Origin: JACQAI01 sp035507915 | Lineage (GTDB): Bacteria > Pseudomonadota > Alphaproteobacteria > Elsterales > Elsteraceae | Direction of reading: 5' to 3' | NCBI GenBank assembly: GCA_035507915.1 | Contig: DATJNS010000147.1 | Location: 1-53,465 of the forward strand | DNA length: 53,465 bases | Part shown: positions 7,635 through 16,239 of the stretch, one piece after another | Layout of the letters: each line of letters starts with the position of its first letter | Numbering within the stretch: position 1 is the first letter of the stretch | The notes under the pieces: model-generated | Seen by the model: only the letters and a program-made list of their open reading frames with translations | What the model was told of the DNA's origin: nothing | Database searches by the model: none | Translations under genes and position numbers: made by a program

Positions 7635-9985
7635 CACGTCGCCGCCTCGAGATCGCGCGTCGGCCAGCGCGTCGTCGCGAGGAAGCGATCGAACGCGTCG
7701 GCCGGCATCGGCCGGGCGACGAAATATCCCTGGGCGTGGTCGCAACCGATCTCGGTGAGGAAGGCGAGCGCGTCCTGATCCTCGACGCCTTCCGCGGTGA
7801 CGCGGTAGCCGAGCCGATGGCCGAGCTCGACGATCGAGCGCACGATGGTGCGATCCTCCGGGCTCTGCGCCAGCTTGAGGATGAAGGCCTTGTCGATCTT
7901 GAGCTCGCGCACCGGCAGGCGGCGCAGATAGGCGAACGACGACTGGCCGACGCCGAAATCGTCGATCGCGAGGTCGATGCCCTGATCGGCCAGCCGGCGC
8001 AGCACCGCGATCGCGGCGTCCGGCTCGCCCATGATCGCGCTCTCCGTGACCTCGAGCGCGATCGCCTCGGGTCGCAGACCGTGAGCGGCCATCAGGTCGC
8101 CGATGCGACGCGGCAGATCAACGTCGCCGAGATCGCGCACCGAGAGATTGACCGACAGGCGCAGGGCGCGGCCCTGCGCGGCCCAGTGGCCCGCCTGCGC
8201 GACGCCGCTCGCGATCGCCCAGCGCGTCAGGCGCCGGATGTTGCCGGTCTGCTCGGCCAGGCCGATGAACAGGTCGGGCGGCACCAGACCGCGCTTGGCG
8301 TGCTGCCAGCGCACCAACGCCTCGGCGCCGCCGATGCGTCCGGCCGCGAGGTCGAGCTTCGGCTGGTAGGCGAGATAGAGCTCGCCGTGCTCGAGCGCGT
8401 CGCGCAGATCGCTCATCAGCGACAGCCGCTCGGGGCGGTGCGGATCGACCGCGGGATTGTACACCGCGATCGAATCCTCCGAGCCGAGCGCGGCGTAGAG
8501 CGCGACGTCGGCATGCTGCAGCAGCGCGGCGGCGGCGATGCCGTGGGTCGGATAGAGCGCGATGCCGATCGCGGCCGCGGCGTCGATCGCGAGCTCGGCC
8601 TGCTGGTACGGCACCTGGAACAGATCGATCAGGCCGCGCGCGGCATGGCGCGCCGCGGCTTCGTCGGCGCCCGGCAGCCAGACGGCGAAGGAGATGTCGC
8701 TCACGCGGCCGACCGGGCTGCCGTCGAGCGCTTCGCGCAAGCGTCGTCCGGCATCGCCCAGCAACCGGTCGCCGAGCTCGTGACCGACGGTCTTGATCAC
8801 CTCATGCAAGCGTTCGAGGCCCAGGCACAGGAGCGCGCCCGGCTCATCCGGGTGCAGCGTGCAGCGCTCCGCGATCAGGCGCTCGATGGCATGGCGATTG
8901 GGCAGCCCGGTCACCGGATCGTGGCTGGCCTGGTGCTGGATGCGCTCCTCGCGCTCGGCGACCGCGTGCGCCATGGTGCTGAACGCGGTCGACAGCTCGC
9001 CGATCTCGTCGCGCTGCCGGATCGGCGCCGCCGCGCTGTAATCGCCGGCCGCGATGCGCCGCACCTGCCAGGCCAGCATCTCGACCGGTCGCGACACGCC
9101 GCGCGCGATCAGCACCGTGCCGAGCAGGCCGCCGCCCAGACCGATCGCCAGCAGGCCGGCGAGCGCCAGCAGCACTTGCCGGTAGGGCCGGAGTGCGTCG
9201 TCGAGCGGATAGCCGAGCAGCGCGATCACCGGGGCGCTGCCCTCGATCACGTCGATCGGTTTCGCCAGCATCAGGAACTCGCGTCCCGCGACGGTGACCA
9301 GTCCGGCCTCGGCGGGCATGCCGACGTCGGCGCGCGGCACGTGGCCGGCCAAGGGCGGGTGGCCGGAGCTGGTCGCGATGACGGACCAGCCGCCATGGCC
9401 GTCGCCGGTCGCCAGCTCGATGGCGTTCGGCAACGTCGAGAGCCGGCGCAGGCGCGCGAGCAGCGTGTCGTCGAGCCGCATGTGCGCGACGATGAAGGCG
9501 ATCGGCACCGGCGCCAGCACCGGCACGGCGACCATCAGGAAGGCGGCACCGTGGCTCGACGCGATCGCGGCGGCGCCATCGTCGGCCGCCCGCTCGATCA
9601 GATCGGGATAGGAGAAGCTGCCCTGCCGCGCGCCGGCCGCGCCCGTGTCGGCGGCCACCCGGCCGTCGAGATCGACCAGCATCATGCGGGCCGCGCCGAC
9701 GCGCCGGCCGTGATTGCGCAGCGCCGACAGGACGGTCTGCTGATCGCGTTCGGCGATCGCGGTGCGGAGCGCATAGTCGAGCGCCAGGATGCGCACCTGC
9801 TCGGTCGCCTGGTCCGAGACGTTGTCGAGCTGACGCACGAACACGGTCGCCGATTCGGCAAGCTGATCCTTGCCTTCGGCGATCAGGGCGCGCCGCGTGA
9901 AGCCGTACACCGCGAGCGCGGTCAGCGCTTGGACGATCGCCAACGTTGCGATCAGGAACAGGGCCAGGCGGTTGCGGAATCTCAT
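7634..9985 (-). CDS. membrane sensor with HAMP, degenerate GGDEF and intact EAL (c-di-GMP phosphodiesterase)
   Basis: 783 residues. TM1 at about 7-28, periplasmic sensor about 30-268, TM2 about 270-296, HAMP about 297-345, GGDEF-like domain about 350-505, EAL about 525-770. In the GGDEF domain the signature is V428-S-D-I-S, so cyclase activity should be absent. The EAL domain keeps E555 (EALVRW), N613, E645, D675/D676 (DDFGVG), K696, E732 and Q752, so it should hydrolyse cyclic di-GMP. The gene lies 10 bases after the cupredoxin-like gene and overlaps the barrel gene by one base, which suggests the periplasmic domain senses something linked to those two secreted proteins. Confidence 0.95.
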   Translation of the reverse strand: MRFRNRLALFLIATLAIVQALTALAVYGFTRRALIAEGKDQLAESATVFVRQLDNVSDQATEQVRILALDYALRTAIAERDQQTVLSALRNHGRRVGAARMMLVDLDGRVAADTGAAGARQGSFSYPDLIERAADDGAAAIASSHGAAFLMVAVPVLAPVPIAFIVAHMRLDDTLLARLRRLSTLPNAIELATGDGHGGWSVIATSSGHPPLAGHVPRADVGMPAEAGLVTVAGREFLMLAKPIDVIEGSAPVIALLGYPLDDALRPYRQVLLALAGLLAIGLGGGLLGTVLIARGVSRPVEMLAWQVRRIAAGDYSAAAPIRQRDEIGELSTAFSTMAHAVAEREERIQHQASHDPVTGLPNRHAIERLIAERCTLHPDEPGALLCLGLERLHEVIKTVGHELGDRLLGDAGRRLREALDGSPVGRVSDISFAVWLPGADEAAARHAARGLIDLFQVPYQQAELAIDAAAAIGIALYPTHGIAAAALLQHADVALYAALGSEDSIAVYNPAVDPHRPERLSLMSDLRDALEHGELYLAYQPKLDLAAGRIGGAEALVRWQHAKRGLVPPDLFIGLAEQTGNIRRLTRWAIASGVAQAGHWAAQGRALRLSVNLSVRDLGDVDLPRRIGDLMAAHGLRPEAIALEVTESAIMGEPDAAIAVLRRLADQGIDLAIDDFGVGQSSFAYLRRLPVRELKIDKAFILKLAQSPEDRTIVRSIVELGHRLGYRVTAEGVEDQDALAFLTEIGCDHAQGYFVARPMPADAFDRFLATTRWPTRDLEAAT

Positions 9986-9995
9986 GGGTGGCCCG

Positions 9996-10655
9996 TCAGT
10001 ACCGCTCGCGCTCGTGATCCATCATGTGATTCTCCTGGTGCAGGAGCGCGACCGACACCTCGAGCCGGCGCGAACCCGGCGTCAGCGTCACGGGCTGGAT
10101 CGGACCGGGGCGGCCCGGGCGCAGGCGCGGATGCCAGGTCTGCATCTCGTACGCGGCTTCGGGCACGCCGGAGAACGTCGCGCGTCCATCCTTGTCGGTG
10201 AGCGCGAACCACGGCACATCGGTGACGTAGAGATAGGCGACCATCTGGTCGTGGATGTTGCAGCCGACCGCGACCACGCCGGTGCGCTCGAACCGCACCG
10301 ACGCCGATTGCTCGCCCGGCGCCAACATGAACTCGAATGCCCGGACCGGTGAAAAGGAATAGACATGGTGCCGGGTCAGGTCGCTGTTGCGGAACGCGAC
10401 CTCGCCGCCGAGGGGCACGATCTGGACGTACGGAATGAAGGTTTCATTACGCTGGTCGATGATCAACGGCTGGCTCGACGGTGCCGCGGACGCCGATGCG
10501 CGCACCGGCGCGCCGCCCTGCGGCGCCAGCGTCACCACGGCATCAGCCACCGGCCGGCCGTCGCTGTCGCTGACCTGAACCACGAGATCGGCCGCCGCCA
10601 CCTGCCCCGAAATCAGGAGCAAGCCCCCGAATACGATCCATGCTATCGCGCGCAT
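9996..10655 (-). CDS. exported cupredoxin-like protein (methylamine-utilisation-type annotation)
   Basis: 219 residues with a signal peptide ending near GQVAAAD. A plastocyanin-like copper site is readable: H96/H97 in LTRHHVYSF, then C132, H135 and M138 in GCNIHDQM. An Ig/CNA-like segment (SDGRPVADAVVTL) precedes it, and a second, carboxypeptidase-regulatory-like beta segment (DKDGRATFSGVPEAAYEM) follows. Proteins like this are often called methylamine utilisation proteins, but no methylamine dehydrogenase genes are present, so that name should not be read as function. It is the first gene of the three-gene operon and would act in the periplasm, possibly as a redox or copper protein. Confidence 0.88.
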   Translation of the reverse strand: MRAIAWIVFGGLLLISGQVAAADLVVQVSDSDGRPVADAVVTLAPQGGAPVRASASAAPSSQPLIIDQRNETFIPYVQIVPLGGEVAFRNSDLTRHHVYSFSPVRAFEFMLAPGEQSASVRFERTGVVAVGCNIHDQMVAYLYVTDVPWFALTDKDGRATFSGVPEAAYEMQTWHPRLRPGRPGPIQPVTLTPGSRRLEVSVALLHQENHMMDHERERY

Positions 10656-10771
10656 CGCCCCTCACTTGCCTCGACCTGCCGGATCTACCGGAAATTCCCT
10701 CAATATTCGGCTAAACCCAGAGAACGGCCTCGGCCCTCGCCTATTCCCGGAAACCCGGCCTTGCCGGCCGG

Positions 10772-10801
10772 TTGCGACGCCGGACCGCGGCCCTGTAGTG
10801 T
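10772..10801 (+). promoter_or_regulatory. sigma-70-like promoter of the peptide ABC operon
   Basis: TTGCGA at 10772-10777, an 18-base spacer and TAGTGT at 10796-10801. The start codon of the binding-protein gene follows six bases later at 10808, so transcription would begin at or next to the ATG (leaderless). No Shine-Dalgarno sequence precedes that ATG. Confidence 0.45.
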
Positions 10802-10807
10802 CGCGCC

Positions 10808-12421
10808 ATGTGGGGATGGGTCCGGAGCGGGCGGCCGATCGCGCGCGCGCTGGGGCTGGCCGCGAGCCTCCTGGTCGCAGGCCCCGCGCTCGGGGGCGAC
10901 AACGTCCTCTACCGCGGCAACGGCGCCGAGCCCGAGACCCTCGACATCCATCACTCGACCGGGATCCCCGAGTTCGACATCGAGGTCGACCTGTTCGAGG
11001 GCCTCGTGCAGTACGGCCCGGCGGGCGAACCCGTGCCCGGCGTCGCCGACCGCTGGACCGTGAGCGACGACGGGCTGACCTACCGGTTCCATCTGCGCGC
11101 GGACGCGCGCTGGTCGAACGGCGACCCGGTGACCGCCGACGACTTCGTGTTCGCGCTGCGCCGCGCGGTGTCGCCCGCGACCGCCTCGCGCTACGCCTTC
11201 ATCCTGTTTCCGATCGCCAACGCCGAGGCGATCGCCAGCGGCGCGATCGCCGATCCGAGACAGCTCGGCGTCGCCGCGCCCGACGCTCGCACCGTCGTGT
11301 TCACGCTCGGCGCGCCGACGCCGTACTTCCTCGGGCTCTTGACGCACCATATGGCGTTCCCGGTCCATCGCGCCACGCTCGAGCGCTACGGCGAACGCTG
11401 GACGCGCCCCGGCAATCTCGTCGGCAACGGCGCCTACCGGCTGGTGTCGTGGGTGCCGCAATCGGAGATCACGCTGGTGAAGAACCCGAACTATTGGGAC
11501 GCCGCGTCGGTCAAGATCGATCGCGTGGTCTACGTCGCGACCGAGGACGTCGGCGCCGAGCTGCGCCGCTACCGCGCCGACGAGCTCGACGTCACCAACG
11601 ACGTGCCGGTCGACCAGATCGCGTGGATCGCCGGCCGCTTCAAGCAGGAATTCCGCCGCGCCGCCTACCTCGGCACCTACTACTACGGCCTCAACCTGCG
11701 GATCCCGCCGTTCAAGGACGCGCCCAAGCTGCGCCAAGCGCTCGCGCTCGCGATCGACCGCGACACCCTGGTCGAGCGGATCACCCGCGCCGGAGAGCAA
11801 CCGGCCTACAGCTGGGTGCCGCCCGGCATCGGCAATCGCTACGTCCAGCAGCTTCCGGACTGGGCGCACCTGCCGCAGGCCGAGCGCGACCGCCTGGCGC
11901 AACGGCTCTACCGCGAGGCCGGCTACGGCTCCGATCATCCCGCGCGGTTCGAATTGCTCTACAACACGAGCGAGAACCACAAGCGCATCGCGATCGCGAT
12001 CGCGGGCATGTGGAAGGAGACGCTCGGCGCCGACGTGATCCTGCGCAACGAGGAGTGGAAGGTCTATCTCGCGAGCCGCGCCGCCAAGCAGTTCGAGATG
12101 CTGCGCCAAGCGTGGATCGGCGACTACAACGACGCCAACACCTTCCTCGAGCTCCTGAAGTCCGACATCGGCGACCAGAACTCGGAGGGCTACGCCAATC
12201 CGCAATACGATGCGCTGATGCAGCGAGCCGAGCGCACCATCGACCTCGACGCGCGTGCGCGTTTGATGGAGGCGGCCGAGCGCATCATGCTGGCCGACAT
12301 GCCGCTGATCCCGATCTATCACTACGTCAGCAAGCGGCTGGTGAAGCCCTGGGTGGCCGGCTGGGTCGACAACATCGTCGACGTCCACCCGACGCGCTAT
12401 CTCGGTCTCCTGCCCCACTGA
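10808..12421 (+). CDS. peptide ABC transporter substrate-binding protein (SBP family 5)
   Basis: 537 residues with a signal peptide (AASLLVAGPALGGDN). The mature protein begins with the family's ETLDIHHSTGIPE and has ADARWSNGDPVTADDFVFALRRAV, the standard SBP_bac_5 block, plus a C-terminal DMPLIPIYHYVSKRLVKPW. It binds oligopeptides or related ligands in the periplasm for the permeases encoded directly downstream. It is close in type to OppA/MppA, but the ligand cannot be read from sequence. It heads a six-gene run (binding protein, two permeases, two ATPases, amidase). Confidence 0.94.
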   Translation: MWGWVRSGRPIARALGLAASLLVAGPALGGDNVLYRGNGAEPETLDIHHSTGIPEFDIEVDLFEGLVQYGPAGEPVPGVADRWTVSDDGLTYRFHLRADARWSNGDPVTADDFVFALRRAVSPATASRYAFILFPIANAEAIASGAIADPRQLGVAAPDARTVVFTLGAPTPYFLGLLTHHMAFPVHRATLERYGERWTRPGNLVGNGAYRLVSWVPQSEITLVKNPNYWDAASVKIDRVVYVATEDVGAELRRYRADELDVTNDVPVDQIAWIAGRFKQEFRRAAYLGTYYYGLNLRIPPFKDAPKLRQALALAIDRDTLVERITRAGEQPAYSWVPPGIGNRYVQQLPDWAHLPQAERDRLAQRLYREAGYGSDHPARFELLYNTSENHKRIAIAIAGMWKETLGADVILRNEEWKVYLASRAAKQFEMLRQAWIGDYNDANTFLELLKSDIGDQNSEGYANPQYDALMQRAERTIDLDARARLMEAAERIMLADMPLIPIYHYVSKRLVKPWVAGWVDNIVDVHPTRYLGLLPH

Positions 12422-12440
12422 TGCCGGGTCGCGCGCCTCG

Positions 12441-13358
12441 ATGCTGACGCTCGGCGTTCGACGGCTCATCGGAGCCATACCGACCCTGCTCGCGATCGTC
12501 GCGGTCAGCTTCTTCCTGATGCGGCTCGCGCCCGGCGGTCCGTTCGATCAGGAGCGCGTGCTGCCGCCGGCCATCGAGGCCAACCTGCGCCAGGCCTACC
12601 GTCTCGACGATCCGCTGCCGACGCAATTCGTACGCTACCTGGGCGGCCTGCTGCACGGCGACTTCGGTCCGTCGTTCAAGTATCAGGATTTTTCGGTCAC
12701 CGAGCTGATCGGCGACGGCCTGCCGGTGTCGCTCACGCTCGGCCTCGGCGCGATCGTGATCGCTAGCGTCGCCGGCGTATGGATCGGGCTCGCCGCGGCA
12801 CTCCGGCGCAACTCGCGCTTCGACCATCTGGTGATGACGCTCGCGATGACCGGCATCGTGGTGCCCAGCTTCGTGGTCGCGCCGCTGCTCGGCCTGGTGT
12901 TCGGCATCTATCTGAGGCTGCTGCCGGTCGGCGGGTGGCGCGGCCCGCTCAATGCCGTGCTGCCGATCGTCACGCTCGCCCTGCCGCAGATCGCCGCCAT
13001 CGCGCGGCTGGCGCGCGCCAGCGCGATCGAGACACTGGGCCAGCCCTTCGTGCGCACCGCGCGCGCCAAAGGCCTGCCGGAGCGCCGCGTCATGCTGCGC
13101 CACGTGCTGAAGCCGGCCCTGCTGCCGGTCTTGTCCTATCTGGGCCCGGCGACCGCCGGGATCCTCACCGGCTCGGTGGTGGTCGAGCAGATCTTCGGGA
13201 TCCCCGGCATCGGCCGCTACTTCGTGCAAGGCGCGCTCAACCGCGACTACACGCTGGTGATGGGCGTGGTGATCCTCTACGCGACGCTCATCATCCTGTT
13301 CAACCTCGCGGTCGACCTGCTCTACCGCGTGCTCGATCCGAAGCAGCGGACGCCGTGA
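12441..13358 (+). CDS. ABC transporter permease (OppB type)
   Basis: 305 residues. The N-terminus RLIGAIPTLLAIVAVSFFLMRLAPGGPFD is the classic OppB/DppB start, and the EAA loop is visible as RTARAKGLPERRVMLRHVLKPALLPV. Six membrane helices are expected. It pairs with the next gene to form the membrane channel of a peptide importer. ATG 12441 lies 19 bases after the binding protein's stop. Its TGA overlaps the next gene's GTG by two bases. Confidence 0.94.
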   Translation: MLTLGVRRLIGAIPTLLAIVAVSFFLMRLAPGGPFDQERVLPPAIEANLRQAYRLDDPLPTQFVRYLGGLLHGDFGPSFKYQDFSVTELIGDGLPVSLTLGLGAIVIASVAGVWIGLAAALRRNSRFDHLVMTLAMTGIVVPSFVVAPLLGLVFGIYLRLLPVGGWRGPLNAVLPIVTLALPQIAAIARLARASAIETLGQPFVRTARAKGLPERRVMLRHVLKPALLPVLSYLGPATAGILTGSVVVEQIFGIPGIGRYFVQGALNRDYTLVMGVVILYATLIILFNLAVDLLYRVLDPKQRTP

Positions 13359-14257
13359 GCCGCGTCGATGCTCCCGCGCCCGGGGTCGAGCCGGCCGACG
13401 CGGCGCCGCGCGGCCGCAGCCTGTGGCGCGACGCGGCGCGACGCTTCGCGGCCAATCGCGCCGCGATGGCGAGCGTCGTGGTGCTGACCGCGATCGCCGT
13501 CATGGCGCTCGCCGTGCCGCTGTTGTCGCCCTACGGACGCGACGAGATCTTCTGGGACCTGGTCGCGGCGCCGCCGGACCTCGCCGGCTGGCATCCGTTC
13601 GGCACCGACTCCAACGGCCGCGACCTGTTCGTCCGCACCATGCACGGCGCGCGCATCTCGCTGCTGGTCGGCATCGTCGCAACCGCCGTGAGCCTGGCGA
13701 TCGGCGTCGCCTACGGCGCGACCGCCGGCTATCTCGGCGGCCGCATCGACGGGCTGATGATGCGCCTGGTCGACATCCTCTATGCGCTGCCCTTCCTGTT
13801 CTTCGTCATCATCCTGATGGTCGTGTTCGGACGCAGCATCCTGTTGATCTTCGTGGCTCTCGGCGCGGTCGAGTGGCTCGACATGGCGCGGATCGTGCGC
13901 GGCCAGACCTTGAGCCTCAAACGCCGCGAGTTCATCGAGGCGGCGCGCGCGCTCGGCGTGCCGGCGCTCACCATCGTGCGCCGGCACGTCGTCCCCAACC
14001 TGCTGGGCCCGATCGTCGTCTTCGCGACCCTGACGGTGCCGCGCGTCATTCTGTTCGAGTCGTTCCTGAGCTTCCTCGGGCTCGGCGTCCAGGAACCGAT
14101 GGCGAGCTGGGGCGTGCTGATCAGCGACGGCGCGAAGTCGATCGACACGGCACCGTGGCTGCTGTTGTTCCCGGGCGGCTTCCTCGCGGCCACCCTGCTC
14201 GCGCTCAATTTCATCGGCGACGGCATCCGCGATGCGCTCGACCCCCGCGATCGCTGA
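13355..14257 (+). CDS. ABC transporter permease (OppC type)
   Basis: 300 residues starting from GTG 13355, which overlaps the OppB-type gene's TGA (GTGA), a coupled start; there is no ATG before the first membrane segment. The N-terminal OppC motif FAANRAAMASVVVLTAIAVMALAVPLLSPY is followed by HPFGTDSNGRDLFVRTMHGARISLLVG, and the EAA loop reads EAARALGVPALTIVRRHVVPNLLGP. It forms the transport channel with the preceding permease. Confidence 0.93.
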   Translation: MSRVDAPAPGVEPADAAPRGRSLWRDAARRFAANRAAMASVVVLTAIAVMALAVPLLSPYGRDEIFWDLVAAPPDLAGWHPFGTDSNGRDLFVRTMHGARISLLVGIVATAVSLAIGVAYGATAGYLGGRIDGLMMRLVDILYALPFLFFVIILMVVFGRSILLIFVALGAVEWLDMARIVRGQTLSLKRREFIEAARALGVPALTIVRRHVVPNLLGPIVVFATLTVPRVILFESFLSFLGLGVQEPMASWGVLISDGAKSIDTAPWLLLFPGGFLAATLLALNFIGDGIRDALDPRDR

Positions 14258-15227
14258 GCCGAGCGACGGATCGCCGGCACCGCTGCTCGCGGTCGACGGG
14301 CTCAGCGTCGATTTCGCGACGCCGGACGGCACGGTCGCGGCGGTGCGCGACGTGTCATTCCGGGTGATGCGCGGCGAGCGGCTCGGCGTGCTCGGCGAGT
14401 CGGGCTGCGGCAAGTCGCAGCTGTTCCTGGCGCTGCTCGGGTTGCTCGCGTCCAACGGTCGCGCCAGCGGTCGCGCCTGGTTCGCCGGGCAGGAGCTGAT
14501 CGCGCTGGCGCCCCCGGCGCTGCGCCAGCTGCGCGGCGATCGCGTCGCGATGATCTTTCAGGACCCCATGACCGCCCTCAATCCCTACCTCACGATCGGG
14601 ACCCAGCTGACCGAGGTCTTGACATTCCATCGCGGCGTCGCGCCGGGCGCCGCACGCCGACAGGCCGCTGCCATGCTCACGCGCGTCGGCATGGCCGATG
14701 CCGAGCGACGGCTCGCCCAGTATCCGCACGAGCTCTCGGGCGGCCTGCGGCAGCGCGTCCTGATCGGCATGGCGCTTCTGTGCACGCCCGAGCTCCTGAT
14801 CGCGGACGAGCCGACCACGGCGCTCGACGTCACGGTGCAGGCCCAGATCCTGTCGCTGTTGCGCGGGCTCGAGGTCACGCAAATCCTGGTGACGCACGAT
14901 TTCGGCGTGCTCGCCGGGTTCTGCCAGCGCGTGCTCGTGATGTATGCCGGCCGCGTGGTCGAAAGCGGCCCGGTCGCCGACATCTTCCGTCGACCGCGTC
15001 ACCCCTACACGAGCGGCCTGTTGCGCGCGATCCCCCGGCTCGACGCGCCGGCGCGCCAGCCGCTCGCCACCATTGCGGGCCAGCCGCCGGATCTGGCGGA
15101 GGCGGAGCATGGCTGCGCCTTCGCGCCGCGCTGCGCGCTGGCCGAACCGCGCTGCCGTACGTTGCGGCCGCCGGAACGCGCGATCGCCGCCGACGCCACG
15201 GTCGCCTGCCATCTGGCGGAGGCCTGA
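14232..15227 (+). CDS. ABC transporter ATP-binding protein (OppD type)
   Basis: 331 residues. Walker A is GESGCGKSQ (K61), the signature is LSGGLRQR, and Walker B is LLIADEPTTALD. A C-terminal Cys-containing oligopeptide-transporter segment (CAFAPRCALAEPRC) is present, as in OppD/DppD. It overlaps the OppC-type gene by 26 bases. It is one of two ATPases that power the importer from the cytosolic side. Confidence 0.94.
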   Translation: MRSTPAIAEPSDGSPAPLLAVDGLSVDFATPDGTVAAVRDVSFRVMRGERLGVLGESGCGKSQLFLALLGLLASNGRASGRAWFAGQELIALAPPALRQLRGDRVAMIFQDPMTALNPYLTIGTQLTEVLTFHRGVAPGAARRQAAAMLTRVGMADAERRLAQYPHELSGGLRQRVLIGMALLCTPELLIADEPTTALDVTVQAQILSLLRGLEVTQILVTHDFGVLAGFCQRVLVMYAGRVVESGPVADIFRRPRHPYTSGLLRAIPRLDAPARQPLATIAGQPPDLAEAEHGCAFAPRCALAEPRCRTLRPPERAIAADATVACHLAEA

Positions 15228-15228
15228 G

Positions 15229-16203
15229 ATGCTGCTCGAAGCGCGCGACCTCTCGGTCGCCTACGCATCGGCCGGTGGCGGCTGGCTGACGCCGCGCCGC
15301 AGCTTGCGCGCGCTCGACCGAGTCGGCTTCGAGCTTCCGGCCGGCGAGACGCTCGGCGTGGTCGGTGAATCGGGCTGCGGTAAGTCGACCCTGGCGCGCG
15401 CCTTGGTCGGCCTAGTGCCGCTCGCGGCGGGGTCGGTGCATTGGCAGGGCGAAGACATGGCGCGGCTCGACCGGCGCCAGCGCCGGCGTGTGCGCCGCGA
15501 TCTCCAGATCGTGTTCCAGGATCCGCTCGCCTCGCTCGATCCGCGCATGACCGCCGGCCAGATCGTCGCCGAGCCGCTGGTCACGCACGAGCCCGGCCTC
15601 GGGCGCACGGCGATCGCCGCGCGCGTCGCCATGGCGCTGGCGCAGGTCGGGCTCGACCCGCGCCACATCAACCGCTACCCGCACGAATTCTCGGGCGGGC
15701 AATGCCAGCGCATCGCGATCGCGCGCGCCACGATCCTGGCGCCCAAGCTCGTGGTGTGCGACGAGCCGGTGTCGGCGCTCGACGTGTCGATCCAGGCGCA
15801 GATCATGAACCTGCTGGTCGGCATGCAGGATGCCCTCGGCCTGGCGCTGATCTTCATCAGCCACAATCTCGCGATCGTCCGCCATGTCAGCCATCGCATC
15901 GCCGTGCTCTATCTCGGCCGGCTGGTCGAGATCGGTCCGGCCGATGCGGTGTTCCGCACGCCGCGCCATCCCTACGCGCAGGCCTTGATCGCGGCGGTGC
16001 CGGTCGCGGACCCGACGATCGAGACGACGCGAGCCTCGGTCGCGCTCGACGGCGATCCGCCCTCGCCGCTCGCCCCGCCGTCCGGGTGCGTGTTCCGCAC
16101 GCGCTGCGCCCACGCCATCGCGCGCTGCGCCGCCGAGCGTCCCGTGCTCGAGGCCGACGGCGATCACGCGGTCGCTTGTCACCGCTGGCGCGCACTCGGC
16201 TAG
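15229..16203 (+). CDS. ABC transporter ATP-binding protein (OppF type)
   Basis: 324 residues. Walker A is GESGCGKST (K52), the signature FSGGQCQR and Walker B LVVCDEPVSALD, with the C-terminal Cys segment CVFRTRCAHAIARC. It has the OppF-type order of features, with RSLRALDRVGFELPAGET before Walker A. The ATG lies one base after the stop of the OppD-type gene (TGAGATG). The frame is open upstream inside the previous gene, but that extension is not conserved in style. Confidence 0.94.
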   Translation: MLLEARDLSVAYASAGGGWLTPRRSLRALDRVGFELPAGETLGVVGESGCGKSTLARALVGLVPLAAGSVHWQGEDMARLDRRQRRRVRRDLQIVFQDPLASLDPRMTAGQIVAEPLVTHEPGLGRTAIAARVAMALAQVGLDPRHINRYPHEFSGGQCQRIAIARATILAPKLVVCDEPVSALDVSIQAQIMNLLVGMQDALGLALIFISHNLAIVRHVSHRIAVLYLGRLVEIGPADAVFRTPRHPYAQALIAAVPVADPTIETTRASVALDGDPPSPLAPPSGCVFRTRCAHAIARCAAERPVLEADGDHAVACHRWRALG

Positions 16204-16239
16204 ACTGCCCCTCGCACACCCCGCGAGGAGACCCGCCGC

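Noticed and set aside
7736..10201. Plus-strand open frame of 821 codons
   Set aside because: It is antisense to the EAL gene, whose motifs are unambiguous.
10001..10655. Methylamine utilisation function for the cupredoxin-like protein
   Set aside because: None of the methylamine dehydrogenase or maturation genes is nearby; the name is inherited annotation only.
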